Translations under genes and position numbers: made by a program
NCBI GenBank assembly: GCA_031276365.1
Contig: JAISNG010000116.1
Location: 1-18,657, forward strand
Length of the DNA: 18,657 nucleotides
From: Campylobacteraceae bacterium
Lineage (GTDB): Bacteria > Campylobacterota > Campylobacteria > Campylobacterales > Campylobacteraceae
Direction: 5' to 3'
Shown: positions 13,938 through 18,657 of the stretch, piece by piece
Position numbering within the stretch: position 1 is the first letter of the stretch
Layout: the number at the start of each line of letters is the position of its first letter
The notes under the pieces: generated by a model
Seen by the model: the letters and a program-made list of their open reading frames with translations, nothing else
Databases searched by the model: none
Told to the model about the DNA's origin: nothing

Positions 13938-13943
13938 TATCAT
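13938..13943 (+). promoter_or_regulatory. Possible -10 element for the argG-era run
   Basis: TATCAT, 31 bases before the argG ATG and preceded by a TTTAATTTAATTTT tract. It has no TGn extension and is the weakest promoter match listed. A second candidate, TATAATAT or thereabouts, lies near 13907-13917. I see no clear ARG box, but the divergent region is short enough to hold one. Confidence 0.3.
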
Positions 13944-13974
13944 TTGCGTCTTATTTTTATGCGAGGATTTTATA

Positions 13975-15204
13975 ATGAAAAAAAACGTCAAAAAAGTAGT
14001 TTTAGCCTATTCAGGCGGACTTGATACGAGTATTATTTTAAAATGGCTTCAAGACGAATATAAATGCGAAGTTGTTACTTTTACCGCTGACATAGGACAG
14101 GGCGAAGAGGTTGAACCTGCGCGCAAAAAAGCCATCTCTTTAGGCATCAAACCTGAAAATATTTTTATAGAAGATTTGAAAGAAGAGTTTGTAAAAGATT
14201 ATATTTTTCCGATGTTTAGAGCAAATGCTATTTATGAGGGCGAATATCTTTTGGGAACTTCTGTAGCGCGTCCGCTAATAGCAAAAAGACAAGCCGAAAT
14301 CGCAGCTCTTACGGGTGCTGACGCTGTATCTCATGGGGCTACAGGCAAAGGCAATGACCAGGTAAGATTTGAGATAGGATATCTGAAATTCAATCCTGAC
14401 TTGACGATTATAGCTCCATGGAGAGAATGGGATTTGAATTCGCGTGAAAAACTCCTGCAATACGCGCAAAAACATGGCATCAGTATAGAAAAAAGAGGTC
14501 AAAAATCACCATACTCCATGGATGCAAACTTATTGCATATCTCTTATGAAGGACTTGTTTTAGAAGACCCAAGTCAAGAACCAGAAGAGAGCATGTGGAG
14601 ATGGACGATAAGTCCTGAAAAAGCGCCTGATTATGCCGAAATCATAGAGATAGAGTACGCAAACGGCGACCCTGTAAAACTAAACGGCAAAGCCTTAACT
14701 CCTGCGCAAATGCTAACGGCTTTAAATGAAGTCGGAGCAAAAAACGGTATCGGCAGAATCGACATCGTAGAAAACAGATATGTAGGCATGAAATCACGTG
14801 GCTGCTATGAAACTCCTGGCGGCACGATAATGTTAAAAGCTCACCGCGCCATAGAGAGTATAACGCTTGACAGAGAAGCGGCACATCTAAAAGACGAATT
14901 GATGCCGCGTTATGCAAGCCTCGTGTATAACGGATTTTGGTTCAGTCCTGAGCGTGAAATGCTGCAAGCGGCTATTGACAAAACGCAAACATGCGTAAAC
15001 GGCACAGTAAGACTCAAACTCTATAAGGGAAATGTCATGGTTATAGGCAGAGATTCAAAAACAGACAATCTCTTTAACACGGCATTCAGCACATTTGAAG
15101 AAGATGAGGTTTACAATCAAAAAGATGCGGGCGGTTTCATAAAACTAAATGCATTAAGATTTATCATAAGCGGCAAAAACAGAAAAAACAATAAAGGAAA
15201 TTGA
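13975..15204 (+). CDS. argG: Argininosuccinate synthase
   Basis: An enzyme of 409 residues that joins citrulline and aspartate with ATP in the penultimate step of arginine synthesis. The N-type ATP pyrophosphatase P-loop AYSGGLDTS is at 11-19, the family run GATGKGNDQVRFE at 121-133, and SYEGLVLEDP further on; the length is typical. The frame could be extended to a TTG at 13933, but the ATG at 13975 has GAGGA 7 bases upstream and gives the usual KKVVLAYSGG beginning. It opens a plus-strand run with rplI, hslV, hslU and era. The rplI ATG shares one base with its stop (TGATG). Confidence 0.97.
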   Translation: MKKNVKKVVLAYSGGLDTSIILKWLQDEYKCEVVTFTADIGQGEEVEPARKKAISLGIKPENIFIEDLKEEFVKDYIFPMFRANAIYEGEYLLGTSVARPLIAKRQAEIAALTGADAVSHGATGKGNDQVRFEIGYLKFNPDLTIIAPWREWDLNSREKLLQYAQKHGISIEKRGQKSPYSMDANLLHISYEGLVLEDPSQEPEESMWRWTISPEKAPDYAEIIEIEYANGDPVKLNGKALTPAQMLTALNEVGAKNGIGRIDIVENRYVGMKSRGCYETPGGTIMLKAHRAIESITLDREAAHLKDELMPRYASLVYNGFWFSPEREMLQAAIDKTQTCVNGTVRLKLYKGNVMVIGRDSKTDNLFNTAFSTFEEDEVYNQKDAGGFIKLNALRFIISGKNRKNNKGN

Positions 15205-15650
15205 TGAAAGTTTTACTTTTAAAAGATGTAAAAGGACTTGGCAAAACAGGCGAAATAAAAGAGGTAAAAGACGGATACGGTAAAAACTTTCTTATTGGAA
15301 AAGGATTGGCAAAGCTTGCCACAAACGATGTTATACGTCAATATGAAGCCGAACAGAGAAAAAAAGCGGCGGAAGTTGAAGCTGCGATAGAAAATTTGAA
15401 AAACATTGATAAAATGCTAGGCAACATAAAGCTTATCATCAAGCGTTCATTGGGCGCTAACGGAAGTCTGTTCGGCGCTATCACGAAAGAGGAGATAGCC
15501 AAAGAGCTTGAAACACAGCATAAGATAGAAATAGACAAAAAAAATATAGAGATAGAGCTGCCGATAAAAAATACAGGTATTTTCGACATTCAGATAAAAT
15601 TGGGACACGGCATACACTCAAACTTGACAATAGAGATTGTGGGCGAATAA
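15204..15650 (+). CDS. rplI: 50S ribosomal protein bL9
   Basis: A protein of 148 residues with the classic two-domain L9 layout. The N-terminal rRNA-binding domain starts MKVLLLKDVKGLGKTGE, with DGYGKNFLI near residues 23-31. A connecting helix rich in A, E and K (about 45-75) leads to a C-terminal domain with the run LGANGSLFGAIT. The ATG at 15204 is preferred over the TTG three bases before it; AAGGA (15194-15198) is correctly placed. It lies between argG (1-base overlap) and hslV (1-base gap), so it is probably co-transcribed with both. Confidence 0.96.
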   Translation: MKVLLLKDVKGLGKTGEIKEVKDGYGKNFLIGKGLAKLATNDVIRQYEAEQRKKAAEVEAAIENLKNIDKMLGNIKLIIKRSLGANGSLFGAITKEEIAKELETQHKIEIDKKNIEIELPIKNTGIFDIQIKLGHGIHSNLTIEIVGE

Positions 15651-15651
15651 A

Positions 15652-16197
15652 ATGTTTCATGCAACAACTATTTTGGCTTTCAAAGGCAAAAGAAAATCCG
15701 TCATCGGCGGCGACGGGCAAGTAACTTTCGGCAATACCGTATTAAAAGGCAATGCAGTAAAGATAAGAAAACTCTACAACGGCACTGTTCTTGGCGGATT
15801 TGCAGGAAGCACGGCAGATGCTTTTAATCTATTTGATATGTTTGAAAAGATATTGGAGCAAAAAAAGGGCGACCTTTTAAAATCTGCTGTAGAGTTTTCC
15901 AAAGAGTGGCGCAAGGACAAATATTTAAGGCGTCTTGAAGCTATGATGATAGTATTGAATCGCGAAAATATCTTTATATTGAGCGGCACTGGAGATGTTG
16001 TAGAGCCTGAAGACGGACAGATAGCATCTATCGGCAGCGGCGGTAATTATGCTATTGCAGCTGCACGCGCTTTAAACAAGCACACGGACATGGACGAAGA
16101 AACTCTAGTAAAAGAGAGTCTTGAGATAGCCGCAGATATCTGCATTTATACAAATCATTCCATAAAAACTTTTTTATTAGAGGACATTAAGCAGTGA
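15652..16197 (+). CDS. hslV: ATP-dependent protease subunit HslV
   Basis: The peptidase of the HslUV (ClpQY) protease, 181 residues. The start is the ATG at 15652, one base after the rplI stop; the TTG at 15637 would lie inside rplI. GGDGQVTFGNTVLKGN and GGFAGSTADAF are highly characteristic. The N-terminus is MFHATT, so the threonine that aligns with E. coli HslV Thr1 is preceded by four residues instead of by the initiator Met alone. Activity should therefore require removal of MFHA or use of another nucleophile. This form, as I recall, is shared with Campylobacter and Helicobacter. The stop overlaps the GTG of hslU (GTGA), which fits stoichiometric production of the two subunits. Confidence 0.96.
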   Translation: MFHATTILAFKGKRKSVIGGDGQVTFGNTVLKGNAVKIRKLYNGTVLGGFAGSTADAFNLFDMFEKILEQKKGDLLKSAVEFSKEWRKDKYLRRLEAMMIVLNRENIFILSGTGDVVEPEDGQIASIGSGGNYAIAAARALNKHTDMDEETLVKESLEIAADICIYTNHSIKTFLLEDIKQ

Positions 16198-17522
16198 ATT
16201 TAACGCCAAAAGAGACTGTTGCATATTTGGACGAATATATTATCGGGCAGTTTGAAGCGAAAAAAGCTATCGCCATTGCGCTTAGAAACAGATACAGAAG
16301 ACTTAAGTTGGAGCCATACATACAGCAAGAAATTATGCCCAAAAATATTCTCATGATAGGTTCAACAGGAGTGGGAAAAACAGAAATTGCAAGACGGCTT
16401 GCAAAAATGATGAATCTTCCGTTTGTTAAAGTGGAAGCAAGCAAATATACCGAAGTCGGCTTTGTAGGACGCGATGTAGAATCTATGGTGAGGGATTTGG
16501 TTATTGCGGCTTTAAATCTTGTCAAAAGCGAATACAAAGAGAAAAATAAAGAAGCTATAGAAAAACATGTAGAAAAGATTATATTGGAAAAACTCATGCC
16601 GCCTCTTCCAAAAGGCGCAAGCGAAGATAAGCAAAACGCTTACAAGCAAGGCTATGAAAAGATGAAAGATAAGCTAAAAAGCGGTGATTTGGATAATCTT
16701 AGCATAGAAGTTGAATTATCACATGGAAGCGGAGAATTTGACAGCGGGAGCGATATGCCGCCCGAAATGATAAAGGTACAGGAATCTTTTATTAAAATTT
16801 TAAGCGCAGGACAAAGCAATATAAAAAAAGAGATGAGTATAAAAGAGGCAAAAGAAGCGCTTAAAGCTGAAGCTGCCGATAAGATATTAAATAATGAAGC
16901 AATAAAAAGAGAGGCAATAAAAAGAGCGCGCGAAGAGGGAATAATATTTATAGACGAGATAGACAAAATCGCCGTTTCAAACGCATCTCAAGGCAGGCAA
17001 GACCCAAGCAAAGAGGGAGTTCAGCGCGATTTACTGCCGATAGTGGAAGGCTCTGCCGTTTCAACAAAACTTGGCTCAATAGACACGGACCATATTCTTT
17101 TTATCGCGGCGGGCGCATTTCATGTAAGCAAACCAAGCGACCTTATTCCCGAACTTCAGGGCAGATTTCCATTGAGAGTGGAACTCAATCCGCTTGACGA
17201 AAATACTCTTTACAAGATATTGACACAGCCGAAAAATTCGCTTCTGCGCCAATACAAAGCGCTGCTTTCAACTGAAGGCGTTGAACTTGCATTTGATGAC
17301 GATGCGATAAAGGAGATAGCCAAAATTGCGCATATGGCAAATGAAAAAACCGAGGATATAGGTGCGCGAAGATTGCATACTATTATAGAAAAGGTTATTG
17401 AAGATATAAGTTTTAACGCGGATTTGCACAAAGGCGAAACGATACTTGTAAGCGCAAAACTCGTTCATGATAAACTTGATACGATAGTAGAAGACGAAGA
17501 TACGGCGAGGTATATTTTGTGA
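16194..17522 (+). CDS. hslU: HslU, AAA+ unfoldase of the HslUV protease
   Basis: A protein of 442 residues, full length. Walker A is GSTGVGKT (56-63). The pore loop reads GFVG (89-92), the GYVG position of E. coli with Phe for Tyr. The insertion (I) domain spans about 105-235, Walker B is IIFIDEID (250-257), and the sensor/arginine-finger region follows (ELQGRFPLRVEL, 320-331; GARRLHT, 390-396). It unfolds substrates with ATP and feeds them to HslV. The start is GTG at 16194 with AGGA about 9 bases upstream, overlapping the hslV stop. Its C-terminal DTARYIL is the conserved tail that docks into HslV. Confidence 0.97.
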   Translation: MNLTPKETVAYLDEYIIGQFEAKKAIAIALRNRYRRLKLEPYIQQEIMPKNILMIGSTGVGKTEIARRLAKMMNLPFVKVEASKYTEVGFVGRDVESMVRDLVIAALNLVKSEYKEKNKEAIEKHVEKIILEKLMPPLPKGASEDKQNAYKQGYEKMKDKLKSGDLDNLSIEVELSHGSGEFDSGSDMPPEMIKVQESFIKILSAGQSNIKKEMSIKEAKEALKAEAADKILNNEAIKREAIKRAREEGIIFIDEIDKIAVSNASQGRQDPSKEGVQRDLLPIVEGSAVSTKLGSIDTDHILFIAAGAFHVSKPSDLIPELQGRFPLRVELNPLDENTLYKILTQPKNSLLRQYKALLSTEGVELAFDDDAIKEIAKIAHMANEKTEDIGARRLHTIIEKVIEDISFNADLHKGETILVSAKLVHDKLDTIVEDEDTARYIL

Positions 17523-18400
17523 GCGAACAAAGAGCCGGCTTCATCGCTGTAATAGGCAAACCAAATGCTGGCAAAAGTTCTCTTTTAAATTGGCTTGCAG
17601 ATGAAAAGATAGCTTTGGTCTCCAAAAAAGCCAACGCAACAAGAAAAAGAGCTAACGTGATAGTCATGCATGGCTCTGTGCAATTTATATTTATAGATAC
17701 TCCAGGCATTCATGAGAGCGAAAAGCTTTTGAATAAATTTATGCTTGAAGAAACATTGAAAGCTATGGGAGATGCGGATTTGATACTGTTTTTATCGCCC
17801 GCAACAGACTCTTTGCAAAGCTATAAAGATTTTTTATCCAAAAATCCAAAAACTCCTCATGTAGTGTTACTAACAAAATGCGACAAAATCGCTAACAGTC
17901 AGCTTTTAAAAAAACTGTCCGAATTTGAACCTTATAAATCATTTTTTCAAACAATTATACCTATATCCATAAAACATAAAAGTGCAAAAAATTATCTGTT
18001 GGACGAATTACAAAAATTTATCCCGGAACATCCTTATTTTTATGATCCTGAAATTATTAGTACGCAAATGATGAAAGAGATTTACGCCGAATACGTAAGA
18101 GAGGCTGTTTTTGAATTTGTCAGTGATGAAGTGCCGTACTCTTCTCATGTAATTATAGACAAAATTGAAGAGAGTGAAAAACTTGATAAAATATATGCAA
18201 ATATTATAGTAGAAAAAGAGAGTCAAAAAAATATACTCATTGGTGAAAGCGGAAAAACGATAAAAAAGATAGGAATTTATTCCAGAAAAAACATAGAAAA
18301 ACTAACTAACAGAAAAATTTTTATCAAAATATCTGTCAATTGCAGTAAAAAATGGACAAAAAACGAAAAAATATTAACTAAATTAGGATTTTATGAATAA
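17519..18400 (+). CDS. era: GTPase Era
   Basis: A protein of 293 residues that binds the 3' end of 16S rRNA and is needed for small-subunit maturation. G1 is GKPNAGKS (13-20), G2 Thr41 in NATRKR, G3 DTPG (60-63) and G4 TKCD (119-122; TK instead of the more common NK). The KH domain at about 200-285 contains GESGKTIKKIG (242-252). The start is GTG at 17519 with GAGG at 8 bases, overlapping the hslU stop as GTGA. The last 20 residues are lysine-rich. It ends the plus-strand run; a new promoter begins within 20 bases of the stop. Confidence 0.96.
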   Translation: MSEQRAGFIAVIGKPNAGKSSLLNWLADEKIALVSKKANATRKRANVIVMHGSVQFIFIDTPGIHESEKLLNKFMLEETLKAMGDADLILFLSPATDSLQSYKDFLSKNPKTPHVVLLTKCDKIANSQLLKKLSEFEPYKSFFQTIIPISIKHKSAKNYLLDELQKFIPEHPYFYDPEIISTQMMKEIYAEYVREAVFEFVSDEVPYSSHVIIDKIEESEKLDKIYANIIVEKESQKNILIGESGKTIKKIGIYSRKNIEKLTNRKIFIKISVNCSKKWTKNEKILTKLGFYE

Positions 18401-18415
18401 AAAAAGCATTTTTTA

Positions 18416-18424
18416 TGATACAAT
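18416..18424 (+). promoter_or_regulatory. Extended -10 promoter downstream of era
   Basis: TGATACAAT, inside TTATGATACAAT, which matches the nadK promoter core exactly. It lies 16 bases after the era stop, with an A/T tract upstream. The predicted transcript start is about 18431, leaving a leader of roughly 24 bases that contains AAGGA. Confidence 0.6.
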
Positions 18425-18454
18425 ACGTTTTGTAAGTCTTAAGGATGGGTATTA

Positions 18455-18607
18455 ATGGCAAAGTCAAAAAAAGAAAAAGTCAAAAATTCTGCTACGTCTA
18501 TTATTACAATAGATCCATATTCTGCTACCTCTTACAAATTTAGTTCTAATGAAATAGTAGAAAGTAATGCTGTTAAGGTATGTCGTGATAAAAATAAATC
18601 GAAATGA
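18455..18607 (+). CDS. Small lysine-rich protein of unknown function (50 aa)
   Basis: A 50-codon gene. The first 10 residues are very basic (MAKSKKEKVK). A Ser/Thr-rich middle with DPYSATSYKFSS follows, and the basic end is RDKNKSK. It has no signal peptide, no membrane segment and only one Cys. AAGGA (18441-18445) lies 9 bases before the ATG, and a good extended -10 is at 18416-18424. Both support translation. The protein is soluble and cationic, so nucleic-acid or ribosome contact is conceivable, but no family is recognised and this is speculation. It could also be the broken start of a longer gene; a stop at 18605 ends it cleanly and nothing obvious continues in the last 50 bases. Confidence 0.6.
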   Translation: MAKSKKEKVKNSATSIITIDPYSATSYKFSSNEIVESNAVKVCRDKNKSK

Positions 18608-18657
18608 TCATTTGCACATTCTTTCCATTTGGTAAAAATAAAATTTCGTAAATTATC

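Noticed and set aside
13933..13974. N-terminal extension of argG to a TTG
   Set aside because: The ATG at 13975 has a good ribosome site and gives the normal family N-terminus; the extension overlaps the probable promoter.
16187..16597. 136-codon minus-strand frame opposite hslU
   Set aside because: Shadow of the conserved hslU coding frame, Ser/Phe-rich, with no expression signals.
18399..18414. A-tract/T-tract palindrome after era as a terminator
   Set aside because: The stem is entirely A-T with a 3-base loop and merges into the next promoter's upstream tract, so it is too weak to call.
1..18657. CRISPR arrays, tRNA or rRNA genes, prophage or insertion-sequence transposase genes
   Set aside because: No regularly spaced direct repeats, no recognisable RNA gene and no transposase or integrase frame were seen on either strand.

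Overview
The window is a bacterial chromosomal segment. Protein sequence and gene order point to the Campylobacterota (former Epsilonproteobacteria), probably a Sulfurimonas/Sulfurovum/Campylobacter-like genome; I cannot fix the genus. Supporting signs are an HslV that begins MFHATT, a single-domain HisB next to kdsC, AT-leaning coding sequence, promoters with an extended -10 (TGnTAnAAT) and no clear -35, and two blocks that, from memory, match Campylobacter jejuni order: nadK-recN-tatD-lytic transglycosylase-rlpA-kdsC-lptC-lptA-ysxC-(membrane protein)-PBP2, and era-hslU-hslV-rplI-argG.

Layout. Positions 1-450 hold no gene but contain a pair of inverted, hairpin-forming repeat units (about 1-72 and 162-236). 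From 12355 down to 451 everything is on the minus strand. A 13-gene, tightly overlapping run (nadK, recN, tatD, mltD, rlpA, hisB, kdsC, lptC, lptA, ysxC, a short N-acetylglutamate-synthase-like GNAT, an MreD-like membrane protein, mrdA) is followed, after a 98-base gap, by a stomatin (qmcA-like)/NfeD pair. Most of this run concerns the cell envelope: Kdo production (KdsC), LPS transport (LptC, LptA), peptidoglycan elongation (PBP2, MreD-like) and remodelling (MltD, RlpA). Single genes for NADP, histidine, DNA repair and GTPase functions are threaded through it.

Positions 12410-13411 are an AT-rich accessory pocket with four very small predicted membrane proteins (72, 63, 67 and 36 residues). 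Three are on the plus strand and look like diverged relatives of one another, two of them behind near-duplicate promoters. The fourth is a 36-codon gene on the minus strand with its own promoter and ribosome site. A minus-strand lipoprotein of unknown function (13412-13846) follows. This pocket is the least explained part of the window.

From 13975 to 18400 the plus strand carries argG, rplI, hslV, hslU and era with 1-4 base overlaps, or a 1-base gap at rplI/hslV: arginine synthesis, ribosomal protein bL9, the HslUV protease and the 16S-maturation GTPase Era. After era, a new promoter drives a 50-codon lysine-rich small gene (18455-18607) of unknown function. The window is mostly conserved housekeeping sequence. 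The candidates for something undescribed are the small-protein pocket, the palindromic repeat pair and a probable leaderless nadK transcript; I see no CRISPR array, phage, transposase or complete defence system.
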